From contig CANPWK010000008.1 in assembly GCA_947584105.1 (NCBI GenBank), positions 1-16,587 on the forward strand: 16,587 nucleotides of DNA, read 5' to 3'. Below, piece after piece: positions 6,999 to 14,063 of the stretch. The notes beneath the pieces are model-generated. The model worked only from the letters and a program-made list of their open reading frames with translations, ran no database searches and was not told the origin of the DNA. The translations under genes were made by a program, and so were the position numbers. Within the stretch, counting starts at the first letter, position 1. Every line of letters begins with the position of its first letter. The stretch is from an uncultured Bacilli bacterium. Its GTDB lineage: Bacteria > Bacillota_I > Bacilli_A > RF39 > UBA660.

Positions 6999-7664
6999 TT
7001 ATTTAGTATTTTCTAATTCAAATATATATACTGTTTGTTCAGTATCACTATTATGAGTACAAGTAATTAGTGTTAAAACATTTGTGCTAGGATTACGCTT
7101 AATTTCAACTTGTCCAGTTTTAGGTACATTATAGATATTAACCAATTTATATGTATATTCATGTCCGCCATAACTAACTGTTGCAACATCACCTAATGAT
7201 AATTTATATAATTTATCAAAATAACAAACTGTACAATTTCCAGAATGAGCTGCTAATATCAAATTACCATTTTTAACATCTGGAAATGAAGACTCTTTTA
7301 TAACAGTAACATTTCTACCTACATTATTATAAGGTGAATTAATATCTAGAAAACCCCTTTTTAAATTAATTTTTTTTACCGTTAACGTTCCTATATATTT
7401 ATAAGATATTTTATTTTTATTACTATTTTCATTTTCCGTAATAGTATTAGTATTTTCAGGTTCTTCTTCGGATGAATCAGTATCTTCAACTACATCTTTA
7501 GGAGTTTCATCTTCATACAGTAATAAATTCATAGAAGAATAAACTTTTTCTTTTTTAGCTACCAAATAATTATAACTGACTGCTAATATCCCAACTATGA
7601 ATATAATTAGTGCAAAAAGAAGAATTGTACTTTTTTTAGGTTGTTTTCCTTTCTTTAACTTCAT
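6999..7664 (-). CDS. Sortase family transpeptidase (class D-like) lacking the usual active-site Arg
   Basis: This membrane-anchored sortase of 221 residues has a short basic N-terminus, one membrane segment (13-34), an acidic Glu/Asp/Ser/Asn-rich linker (51-80) and a sortase beta-barrel from about 88. The catalytic His140 is in ILAAHSG and the nucleophile Cys202 in LTLITCTHNS, both in the expected sequence context. The Arg expected at the start of the last strand, about 8-10 residues after Cys, is not there: the strand reads DTEQTVYIFEL, with Gln210 or Thr211 in that place. Two further Cys (C144, C147; CTVC) follow the catalytic His, unusual for an extracytoplasmic protein. The ATG at 7664 has a GGGTG SD 9 nt upstream; a GTG at 7676 is in frame but overlaps that SD. 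It is co-transcribed with the membrane protein gene. No substrate is adjacent. Confidence 0.85.
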   Translation of the reverse strand: MKLKKGKQPKKSTILLFALIIFIVGILAVSYNYLVAKKEKVYSSMNLLLYEDETPKDVVEDTDSSEEEPENTNTITENENSNKNKISYKYIGTLTVKKINLKRGFLDINSPYNNVGRNVTVIKESSFPDVKNGNLILAAHSGNCTVCYFDKLYKLSLGDVATVSYGGHEYTYKLVNIYNVPKTGQVEIKRNPSTNVLTLITCTHNSDTEQTVYIFELENTK

Positions 7665-7737
7665 ATATTTATACACCCATTCTAACTTTTATAAAAAACA
7701 AGATTTAATATTACACATAGTAAAGAAAATATTTATC

Positions 7738-7769
7738 GTAATTAAAATTATAAATATAATTTTAATTAC
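7738..7769 (-). repeat. Perfect palindrome (15-bp arms) in the leader of the sortase operon
   Basis: Two 15-nt arms, beginning GTAATTAAAAT on one side and ending ATTTTAATTAC on the other, are perfect inverted copies around 2 nt. It lies in the untranslated leader between the predicted promoter and the sortase gene. It has no T run on the minus strand right after it, so a terminator is unlikely. It could be an mRNA-stabilising hairpin or a protein-binding site, or extrusion-prone A/T DNA. Confidence 0.6.
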
Positions 7770-7825
7770 TTTTGAATTTCATGTTACTATATTTTATAAT
7801 TAATACCATATCCCCTATTGTATTA

Positions 7826-7854
7826 ATTATAACACTTTTTATATATTTCTACAA
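7826..7854 (-). promoter_or_regulatory. Promoter of the sortase/membrane protein operon
   Basis: On the minus strand a -35 TTGTAG (7849-7854), 17-bp spacer and -10 TATAAT (7826-7831) with a TGT extension are present. The start near 7819 would give a leader of about 155 nt. An 8-bp inverted repeat (CTATTGTA 7815-7822, TACAATAG 7850-7857) brackets this promoter, touching the -35 and the start site. Confidence 0.6.
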
Positions 7855-7870
7855 TAGTATCAAAATATTA

Positions 7871-9097
7871 TTAATTTTCCAAAATATTATTTAAAGCCTT
7901 TAAAATTCCTATTTTACCATAGTGATATGTCATAGATCCTTGTTGATATGCTACATAAGGTTTTTTTATAGGGCCATCGCAAGATAACTCAATGGAACTA
8001 CCTTGAGTAAAAGAACCAGAAGCCATGATTATTTGATCATCATATCCAGGCATATCATATGGTTCTGGCATGACATAAGAGTCAATAGCAGATGATGATT
8101 GAATTCCCTGAACATATTTTATTAGTTTTTCTTTATCATTAAAAATAATACTTTGTACTATATCTATTCTTTTATCATTATATCTAGGTTCTACTTTATA
8201 TTTTAATTGTTCAAAAACCTTACTAGTCAAAATAGCAATTTTTAATGAAGCACAAACAACACTTGGTGCCATATATAATCCTTGTAAAATAAGCTTATTA
8301 TTACCAAGTGATGGACCTACCATTTTAGCTTCACCAGCAACATTTAATCTTTCACTACATAAATGAATTAGATCTTTCCTACCACAAATATAGCCTCCAT
8401 TAGGTGCTATACCACCACCTAAATTTTTTATTAAAGAACCTATTATAAGATCTGCTCCTACTTCTAATGGTGTATATTTCTGCACAAACTCACAATAACA
8501 ATTGTCTACCATAATAATTGCTTTTTTATTAATTTTTTTTACTATTTTACATAATTTTTGAATTTGTTCAATCGAAATACTTTTTCTTAGCGAATAACCT
8601 CTAGATCTTTGTATATAAACAACTTTCACCTTATTGTTTAATAAATATTGTTCTATTTTTTTATAATCAAAATCATCATTAACTAAATCAATTTGGCGAT
8701 ATTTAATATTAAAAGCTTTTAGAGAACTAGAATTATTTCTAATACCTATTACTTCCTCCAAAGTATCATATGGTTTACCAGTCACTGACAATATAGTATC
8801 ACCTGGTCTTAAAACGCCAAATAAAGCAACTGATATAGCATGAGTACCTGATATAAATTGGCTTCTAACTAAGCTATCTTCTCCACCTAATATCTCACTA
8901 AATATTTTTTCTATTTTATCTCTACCACAATCATCATAACCATAGCCTGTAGTACCATAAAAATCTGTTTCACTAACTTTATATTTATTAAAAGCATTAA
9001 TAACCTTTAAACTATTATATTGACACAATCTTTCTAAATCAGCATACTGCTTAGTTAGTTCTTTTTCACATTTTTCAATCAAATTAACAACATCCAT
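7871..9097 (-). CDS. PLP-dependent methionine gamma-lyase/YnbB-like (COG4100, 'aluminium resistance') protein
   Basis: This 408-residue protein belongs to the fold-type I PLP-enzyme family labelled cystathionine beta-lyase/aluminium resistance protein (B. subtilis YnbB). Signatures are YGYDDCGRDKIEKIF (53-67), SQFISGTHAISVALFGVLRPGD (79-100), VTGKPYDTL (105-113), IQRSRGYS (162-169), IIMVDNCYCEFV (194-205, Asp198 likely binding the PLP ring nitrogen), and GSLIKNLGGG (220-229), where Lys224 should form the Schiff base. It probably cleaves a sulfur amino acid, but family activity is poorly tested. The ATG at 9097 is chosen because GGAGG lies at 9102-9106; in-frame ATG 9109 and TTG 9112 precede that SD. 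The start lies inside the end of the upstream SDR gene (14-nt overlap), so translation is coupled. It is last in the SDR-SDR-lyase cluster. Confidence 0.85.
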   Translation of the reverse strand: MDVVNLIEKCEKELTKQYADLERLCQYNSLKVINAFNKYKVSETDFYGTTGYGYDDCGRDKIEKIFSEILGGEDSLVRSQFISGTHAISVALFGVLRPGDTILSVTGKPYDTLEEVIGIRNNSSSLKAFNIKYRQIDLVNDDFDYKKIEQYLLNNKVKVVYIQRSRGYSLRKSISIEQIQKLCKIVKKINKKAIIMVDNCYCEFVQKYTPLEVGADLIIGSLIKNLGGGIAPNGGYICGRKDLIHLCSERLNVAGEAKMVGPSLGNNKLILQGLYMAPSVVCASLKIAILTSKVFEQLKYKVEPRYNDKRIDIVQSIIFNDKEKLIKYVQGIQSSSAIDSYVMPEPYDMPGYDDQIIMASGSFTQGSSIELSCDGPIKKPYVAYQQGSMTYHYGKIGILKALNNILEN

Positions 9098-9809
9098 ATA
9101 TTCCTCCATCAACTCTAATTACAGTATTATTGATATAACTAGCTGCATCACTAGCCAAAAAATATATAACTTGAGCTATCTCAATAGCATCAGCAAATCT
9201 GTTTAATAATATTTTTTTACATTCTTGATTATAAAAATCTTCATCCATATTTTTATTCATATTAGTATTTATCCAACCTGGGGCTATAGCATTTACTCTT
9301 ATATTGGGTGCTAAAGCAAGAGCTAGATTATGGGTTAAAGATATAATTCCAGCCTTAGAAGCATCATAATCTAAACTCATAGGATAGTAAGAATCAATTG
9401 CATTATTTGAAGAAACGTTAATAATAGTTCCCTTATCCATGCACCTACTAGCATACTTACTCACCAAATAAGTACCAATTAAATTAACATCTAGTATTTT
9501 CTTAAAATCAGCAACAGATTTTTCAAAAGGTAAGCAATCTTTACTAATAGCTGCATTGTTAACAACACAATCTATTTTATGAAATTTCTTTTTTACAACA
9601 TTAATCATATTAATAACTTCATCTTCCTTAGAAACATCACATTTTATCAGCAAAGTCTGAACATTATATTTTAAAACTTCTTGCTCCGTTTCTTTTGCTA
9701 AATCTAAATTATTACAATAATTAATTATTACATCATAGCCATTTTTTGCAAACAAAATAGCTGTTTGTCTTCCTAAGCCACTACTTGCTCCTGTAACTAA
9801 AACTACCAT
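9084..9809 (-). CDS. SDR family NAD(P)-dependent oxidoreductase (FabG-like)
   Basis: This is a classical short-chain dehydrogenase of 241 residues, the usual length. TGASSGLG (6-13) binds the dinucleotide, CDVS (57-60) the adenine side, NNAAIS (84-89) supports the sheet, DVNLIG (107-112) carries the catalytic Asn109, VSSNNA (132-137) the Ser134, and YDASK (148-152) the Tyr148 and Lys152. The end IRVDGGIYG matches the common DGG finish. It is expected to reduce or oxidise a carbonyl/alcohol with NAD(P)H in the cytoplasm. It resembles 3-oxoacyl-ACP reductase, but no fatty-acid genes are nearby, so fabG is not asserted. The start has an AGGTGA SD (9814-9819). It overlaps the PLP-enzyme gene by 14 nt, which suggests shared expression and perhaps a shared substrate. 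Confidence 0.9.
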   Translation of the reverse strand: MVVLVTGASSGLGRQTAILFAKNGYDVIINYCNNLDLAKETEQEVLKYNVQTLLIKCDVSKEDEVINMINVVKKKFHKIDCVVNNAAISKDCLPFEKSVADFKKILDVNLIGTYLVSKYASRCMDKGTIINVSSNNAIDSYYPMSLDYDASKAGIISLTHNLALALAPNIRVNAIAPGWINTNMNKNMDEDFYNQECKKILLNRFADAIEIAQVIYFLASDAASYINNTVIRVDGGIYGCC

Positions 9810-9824
9810 TTTATCACCTAATTT

Positions 9825-9833
9825 ATTATAACA
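9825..9833 (-). promoter_or_regulatory. Possible extended -10 promoter of the FabG-like SDR gene
   Basis: On the minus strand TGT-TATAAT lies right after the T8 run of the preceding terminator. It would start transcription near 9818, almost on the SD, giving a leader of only about 10 nt. That makes it uncertain; read-through from the upstream SDR gene is an alternative. Confidence 0.35.
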
Positions 9834-9862
9834 AAAAAAACTTCAGAAATAAATCATCTGAA
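9833..9862 (-). terminator. Terminator overlapping the end of the first SDR gene
   Basis: On the minus strand TTCAGA (9857-9862) pairs with TCTGAA (9842-9847), followed by G and T8. The stop codon TGA sits in the loop side of the stem, so the last codons form part of the hairpin. The stem is only 6 bp, so termination may be partial and allow some read-through to the next gene. Confidence 0.6.
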
Positions 9863-10630
9863 TAATAATAAATAAATTTTTGTAAAAAACACTTGTAATA
9901 ACGGAGCACGTATTTTAAATTTTGACTTTTTTTTATTAGCTTCCTTTACTATTTTATTTACAATAGTTTTGTTTTTCTTTTTTTCAATTAAATTAAAAAT
10001 AAATCGTTGTCTTTTAGTAAATTTCTTCCTTAAGTGATAAAAACTATTATCTTTTAATAAATATTTTTCTTTGTTATCTATCATTACCTGATTAAATCCT
10101 GTATGATAAGCACCTGGTTCAATTAGTGAAATTTTAACCTTTGATTTTATAAATTTTAGTTCTTTATGAATAGTAGTAGCCAACATGGAAATAGATGCTT
10201 TAGTTGAGGTATAACTACCAAGCATTTCAATTGGCAACATGCTAGCTAAAGAAGACATAATAAATATTCTACCTCCGTTTTTCTTATTCATAATGTTATA
10301 AACATATTTTATTAATTCAAAATTGGAAAAAACATTGACTTCATAATTATATCTAATATCATCCATATCCATAGCTAGAATACTACCCCCAATACCTATA
10401 GCAGCATTAGCAATAAATAAATCAATATCCAAATTATCTATAGATTTATAATCTACCTTATTAGTAATATCTATTTTTAATACAGATATATTATCATTAT
10501 TTATTCTATCTTTAATTTTATCTAATTGCGCATTAGTATGTACTGCCAAATAAACATGATGGTAAACTGCTAAATTCATTCCTACTTCAAAAGCAATATT
10601 ACTAAAAGCTCCTGTTATTAAAACGTTCAT
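9854..10630 (-). CDS. Atypical SDR family oxidoreductase with basic C-terminal extension
   Basis: This 258-residue short-chain dehydrogenase keeps NAAIG (75-79), NYEVNV (95-100), the Ser of MSSLAS (125-130) and YTSTK (140-144), so the Ser-Tyr-Lys triad is intact. The cofactor loop is unusual: TGAFSNIA (6-13) has Asn and Ala where TGxxxGxG would have Gly. The last 60-70 residues (about 190-258) are very rich in Lys/Arg and end in a hydrophobic, possibly membrane-associating helix (LLQVFFTKIYLLLF). The ATG at 10630 is preferred, with GGTGAT just upstream; a longer frame would begin at 10684 inside the CIRCE palindrome. It is first in a minus-strand cluster with the FabG-like SDR and the PLP enzyme, divergent from clpB. 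The substrate is unknown. Confidence 0.82.
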   Translation of the reverse strand: MNVLITGAFSNIAFEVGMNLAVYHHVYLAVHTNAQLDKIKDRINNDNISVLKIDITNKVDYKSIDNLDIDLFIANAAIGIGGSILAMDMDDIRYNYEVNVFSNFELIKYVYNIMNKKNGGRIFIMSSLASMLPIEMLGSYTSTKASISMLATTIHKELKFIKSKVKISLIEPGAYHTGFNQVMIDNKEKYLLKDNSFYHLRKKFTKRQRFIFNLIEKKKNKTIVNKIVKEANKKKSKFKIRAPLLQVFFTKIYLLLFR

Positions 10631-10666
10631 ATTATCACCAAAATTATTTTTCCCAATATTTAAATA

Positions 10667-10697
10667 TTTATACTTTTTTAGCACTCGCTATTGACAA
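10667..10697 (-). promoter_or_regulatory. Possible minus-strand promoter of the SDR cluster, sharing the CIRCE
   Basis: On the minus strand TTGTCA (10692-10697) and TATAAA (10667-10672) are 19 bp apart. The spacing is longer than ideal. The -35 overlaps the clpB -35 on the other strand and both sit in the CIRCE. Confidence 0.35.
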
Positions 10698-10704
10698 GTG
10701 CTAA
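10678..10704 (+). promoter_or_regulatory. CIRCE element (HrcA operator)
   Basis: TTAGCACTC, a 9-bp spacer, then AAGTGCTAA matches the CIRCE consensus TTAGCACTC-N9-GAGTGCTAA at 17 of 18 arm positions. It overlaps the clpB -35 box, so bound HrcA repressor should block transcription until heat or protein-folding stress. HrcA is not encoded in the window. Confidence 0.93.
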
Positions 10705-10718
10705 AATTAGAGTATAAT
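10691..10718 (+). promoter_or_regulatory. clpB promoter
   Basis: A perfect -35 TTGACA (10691-10696), 16-bp spacer and perfect -10 TATAAT (10713-10718) place the start only about 15 nt before the ATG. The GGGAGG SD is at 10725-10730. The -35 lies inside the CIRCE, fitting direct repression. Confidence 0.85.
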
Positions 10719-10737
10719 ATTATTGGGAGGCGATAAT

Positions 10738-12849
10738 ATGAATAATAATCCATTTCAAGAAAATTTAGAAAATGTATTAGAGAAATATGGTCGCGACATT
10801 GTCAAAACCGCCAAAGAAGGAAAAATTGATCCTATTATAGGCCGTGATGAAGAAATTAGAAATGTAACTAGAATATTATCTAGAAAAACAAAAAACAATC
10901 CTGTCTTAATAGGAGAAGCTGGAGTTGGTAAAACTGCTATTGTTGAAGGATTAGCTCAAAGAATTATCAAAGGTGATGTACCTAATAGTTTAAAAAATAA
11001 AACTATTTGGGAATTAGATATTGGTGCCTTAATTGCTGGTGCTAAATATCGTGGAGAATTTGAAGAAAGATTAAAAGCTGTTTTAAAAGAAATTAAAGAT
11101 TCAAACGGTGAAATAATTTTATTCATTGATGAAATTCATATGATAGTTGGCGCAGGAGCATTAGAAGGGGCAATGGATGCTGGTAACTTATTAAAGCCAA
11201 TGTTAGCTAGAGGAGAAATCTTATGTATTGGTGCTACTACATTAAATGAATATAGAAAATATATTGAAAAAGATGGAGCATTAGAAAGAAGATTTCAAAA
11301 AGTTATCGTTACTGAACCAACAGTTATGGATACAATAACAATATTAAGGGGATTAAAATCAAGATTTGAAGTATATCATAAAGTAAACATTAAAGACAAA
11401 GCATTAGTTGCAGCAAGTACACTTGCTGATAGATATATAACAGATCGTTTTCTACCTGATAAAGCTATTGATTTAGTTGATGAAGCTTGTGCTACTATAA
11501 AAGTTCAAATGGAATCAGTTCCAACTGAGTTAGATACTCTAACAAGAGAAATTATGCAACTAGAAATTGAAAAAGAAGCTTTAAAAAAGGAAAAAGACGA
11601 ATTGTCAAAACAAAGAATTAATGAAATAAACCAACAATTAGAAACATTAAAAGTCAATGAAGAAAATTTAAGAAAAGAATGGCAGGAAGAAAAAAATCTA
11701 AATGAATTAATAAATAAGAAAAAAGCTGAAATTGAAGATACAAATCATCAATTAGAAATTGCAGAAGATGAATACGAGTTAGAAAAAGCAGCCATTCTAA
11801 GACATGGTACACTTCCTAAATTACAAAAAGAATTACAAGAACTACAATTAAAAAATAAAAACAATATTTTAAGTGATACAGTCGATGAAGAAGATATTGC
11901 CAAGATTATTTCTAACTGGACAGCAATACCATTAAGCAAAGTAATGGGTGGAGAGAAAGATAAACTAATAAATTTAAAAAATAATCTAGCAAAAAGAGTC
12001 AAAGGACAAGATCAAGCTATTACATTAGTAAGTGAAGCAATCATTAGAGCTCGTTCTGGAATTAAAGATCCTAACCGTCCGATTGGTTCATTCATATTTT
12101 TAGGGCCTACTGGAGTTGGTAAAACTGAAGTTGCTAGAAGTTTGGCGTATGAATTATTTGATGATGAAAGACATATGATAAGGATTGATATGAGCGAATA
12201 TATGGAAAGCCATTCTGTTGCAAGATTAATTGGTGCTCCTCCAGGATATATCGGATATGATGAAGGTGGACAACTAACAGAAGCTGTTAGACGAAATCCA
12301 TATAGCATAGTCTTATTTGATGAAATCGAAAAAGCCCACAAAGATGTATTTAATTTATTACTTCAAATATTAGATGATGGTAGAATTACAGATTCACAAG
12401 GTAAAACTGTAGATTTTAAAAATACAATTATCATTATGACATCTAATTTAGGTAGTGAATATATCATAGAAAATAATTCTAATGCTAAAGAATTAATAGA
12501 TAAGCAATTAAAAAATACCTTTAAACCAGAATTTCTAAATCGTATTGATGAAATCATTACATTTGAACCCTTAACAAAAGAAATTTTATATGAAATATTA
12601 GATAACATTATTATTAATATTGAAAATAGACTTCAAGATAAAAGAATATCTTTAACATTAACAAACAATGCTAAAGAAAAAATAATTAATGAGGCTTATA
12701 GCCCTATATATGGAGCTAGACCATTAAAAAGATATATTGCAAAAAATATTGAATCATTAATTGCTACTGAAATTATTAATGATAAGATTGCATTTAATTC
12801 TAATATTACAATCGACTTTAATAATAATCATTTTAAAATAAAAGAGTAA
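10738..12849 (+). CDS. clpB: ClpB-type AAA+ disaggregase without N-domain
   Basis: This 703-residue Hsp100 chaperone threads aggregated proteins through a hexameric ring, normally with DnaK. AAA-1 has Walker A GEAGVGKT (59-66), pore-loop KYRGEFEERL (103-112), Walker B FIDEIH (129-134) and Arg-finger region ALERRF (181-186). The middle domain (about 260-380) is a long coiled coil ending in ELEKAAILRHGTLPKLQKEL, the ClpB-type arrangement rather than short ClpC/ClpE. AAA-2 has GPTGVGKT (456-463), GYIGYDEGG (503-511), VLFDEIEKAH (525-534) and EFLNRID (598-604). No ClpP-binding loop is evident. The usual 140-residue N-domain is absent, as in Mollicutes ClpB or the shorter ClpB form. The ATG at 10738 follows the SD; an upstream in-frame TTG at 10723 precedes it and is rejected. 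It is monocistronic and CIRCE-controlled. Confidence 0.95.
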   Translation: MNNNPFQENLENVLEKYGRDIVKTAKEGKIDPIIGRDEEIRNVTRILSRKTKNNPVLIGEAGVGKTAIVEGLAQRIIKGDVPNSLKNKTIWELDIGALIAGAKYRGEFEERLKAVLKEIKDSNGEIILFIDEIHMIVGAGALEGAMDAGNLLKPMLARGEILCIGATTLNEYRKYIEKDGALERRFQKVIVTEPTVMDTITILRGLKSRFEVYHKVNIKDKALVAASTLADRYITDRFLPDKAIDLVDEACATIKVQMESVPTELDTLTREIMQLEIEKEALKKEKDELSKQRINEINQQLETLKVNEENLRKEWQEEKNLNELINKKKAEIEDTNHQLEIAEDEYELEKAAILRHGTLPKLQKELQELQLKNKNNILSDTVDEEDIAKIISNWTAIPLSKVMGGEKDKLINLKNNLAKRVKGQDQAITLVSEAIIRARSGIKDPNRPIGSFIFLGPTGVGKTEVARSLAYELFDDERHMIRIDMSEYMESHSVARLIGAPPGYIGYDEGGQLTEAVRRNPYSIVLFDEIEKAHKDVFNLLLQILDDGRITDSQGKTVDFKNTIIIMTSNLGSEYIIENNSNAKELIDKQLKNTFKPEFLNRIDEIITFEPLTKEILYEILDNIIINIENRLQDKRISLTLTNNAKEKIINEAYSPIYGARPLKRYIAKNIESLIATEIINDKIAFNSNITIDFNNNHFKIKE

Positions 12850-12862
12850 TCTATTATGAAAC

Positions 12863-12894
12863 CCCTCGTTTCTTAGAACAAATAGAAACGAGGG
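12863..12894 (+). terminator. Bidirectional hairpin between clpB and srtB
   Basis: A perfect 10-bp G/C-containing stem (CCCTCGTTTC 12863-12872, GAAACGAGGG 12885-12894) with a 12-nt loop sits between the convergent stops. T runs on either side are short, so the strength is moderate, but position and stem suit a shared terminator. Confidence 0.75.
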
Positions 12895-12902
12895 TCTTAT
12901 CA

Positions 12903-14039
12903 TTAACGAGATTGCTCTTTTATTAATTTAGATTGAATTACTATCCTATTACCATTATTATCTAAACAAGTAGAAATAGTAAGAACCTTATCTTTAGTAC
13001 TAACATTTACACCAAAATTATAAATACTTCTAGATAACATAGTATCTAAAAATTTTTGATATGATTCATCATTTTCAAAAGTATGAGTTAAATAATATAA
13101 CTCAGAAGGAATAGTATAAATAGAAAATATCTGCCACAAAGTATTTTTTTCCGGAGTTGATAATTTTATAATTTGATTGTCTTTATTAGTATACCAAGAA
13201 TCATTTAATACGTTTTGTAAACTACCAAACATAACTTGATCAACTCTTCCATGACCATATATAACTGTATTGTTACCAAATTCTTTAAAAGATGATTTAT
13301 AATCTGCAAAAAGCCATCCAGCAACATTATATGTTTTATCAAATGAATGATTTAAATAATAACTATTATCAGAACCTTGCACAAATGGATAATTAACATT
13401 TGTATTATTTATATAAATCCATCCTCTAGTATCAGGATTAACTTTTAATAAATTATCAAAGTCAACACTAATCATAGTAGTTTGCATATATTTCCAATAA
13501 TTTTCTCCATATTTTTGATTATCATGAGCCTCACCAGTTACTTCTGGTATTTCTGATGAAGTAAAAGCTATGCTTTCCTCAATCTTCGTATTATCTAAAA
13601 TATCATTCATCAAACTTTTAATTTCTCTTCCTTCATGATACCAATTGAATAAATTGACACCTCCTAAAGTTAAAAATATAAAACATACTAAAAATATAAC
13701 AAAATATTTATTAAAAAATTTCTTTTTTATTAATACTTTTTTGTGTGGATTAATAAATTTATCTACACATTTTCTTATATCATCTACATCATATTTTTTT
13801 CTACTATTTAATCCACTAATTAATTTTTCTAAACTATTAGCTTCACTAATTAAATCGGATAACTCAAAAGCCTTTATCCATCTTTTGTAAGGAATATATT
13901 GGTATTTATCATTAACTTTATGGCGTTTAAAATATACCAGTTTTTTGTTATCAGAACAAATACTAAATTCATTATCATTATACTTAAAATTATAAATTAT
14001 ATTATATACTTTTCCATTATAAAAACACAATGAATTCAT
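12903..14039 (-). CDS. srtB: Class B sortase with extra N-terminal cytoplasmic domain
   Basis: This 378-residue sortase joins a secreted protein to the cell wall or to a pilin subunit. The C-terminal catalytic domain (about 190-378) shows class B wording: NPDTRGWIYINNTNVNYPFVQ (from 201), YYLNHSF (227-233), the catalytic His263 in VIYGHG, Cys358 in LTISTC and Arg365 in NGNRIVIQSKL, so the triad is complete. One membrane segment lies at about 111-132. The first 110 residues are soluble, basic and Asn/Lys-rich and should face the cytoplasm; ordinary SrtB proteins begin with the membrane segment, so this is an added region I do not recognise. The SD is GGGGGG at 14045-14050. The gene has its own promoter and follows the surface-protein gene on the same strand, suggesting that protein as substrate. 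Confidence 0.9.
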   Translation of the reverse strand: MNSLCFYNGKVYNIIYNFKYNDNEFSICSDNKKLVYFKRHKVNDKYQYIPYKRWIKAFELSDLISEANSLEKLISGLNSRKKYDVDDIRKCVDKFINPHKKVLIKKKFFNKYFVIFLVCFIFLTLGGVNLFNWYHEGREIKSLMNDILDNTKIEESIAFTSSEIPEVTGEAHDNQKYGENYWKYMQTTMISVDFDNLLKVNPDTRGWIYINNTNVNYPFVQGSDNSYYLNHSFDKTYNVAGWLFADYKSSFKEFGNNTVIYGHGRVDQVMFGSLQNVLNDSWYTNKDNQIIKLSTPEKNTLWQIFSIYTIPSELYYLTHTFENDESYQKFLDTMLSRSIYNFGVNVSTKDKVLTISTCLDNNGNRIVIQSKLIKEQSR

Positions 14040-14063
14040 AATATCCCCCCTTTATTGCTGAAT

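Noticed and set aside
7597..7803. Plus-strand open frame across the sortase leader and 5' end
   Set aside because: It has no SD, overlaps the sortase coding start and the palindrome, and its translation is low-complexity Ile/Phe-rich.
9854..9856. TGA read as tryptophan (genetic code 4)
   Set aside because: All genes use TGG for Trp and end correctly; this TGA ends the SDR at a normal family length and sits in a terminator hairpin.
10631..10684. Longer N-terminus for the atypical SDR
   Set aside because: It would start within the CIRCE palindrome and put 18 residues before the standard Rossmann beginning; ATG 10630 has a GGTGAT SD.
10723..10737. Upstream TTG start for clpB adding five residues
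   Set aside because: It lies before the GGGAGG SD and is only a few bases past the -10, probably at or ahead of the transcript start.
11748..12608. Antisense open frames opposite clpB (three of 81-109 codons)
   Set aside because: They follow the codon pattern of clpB in another frame, have no SD or promoter, and encode no recognisable protein.
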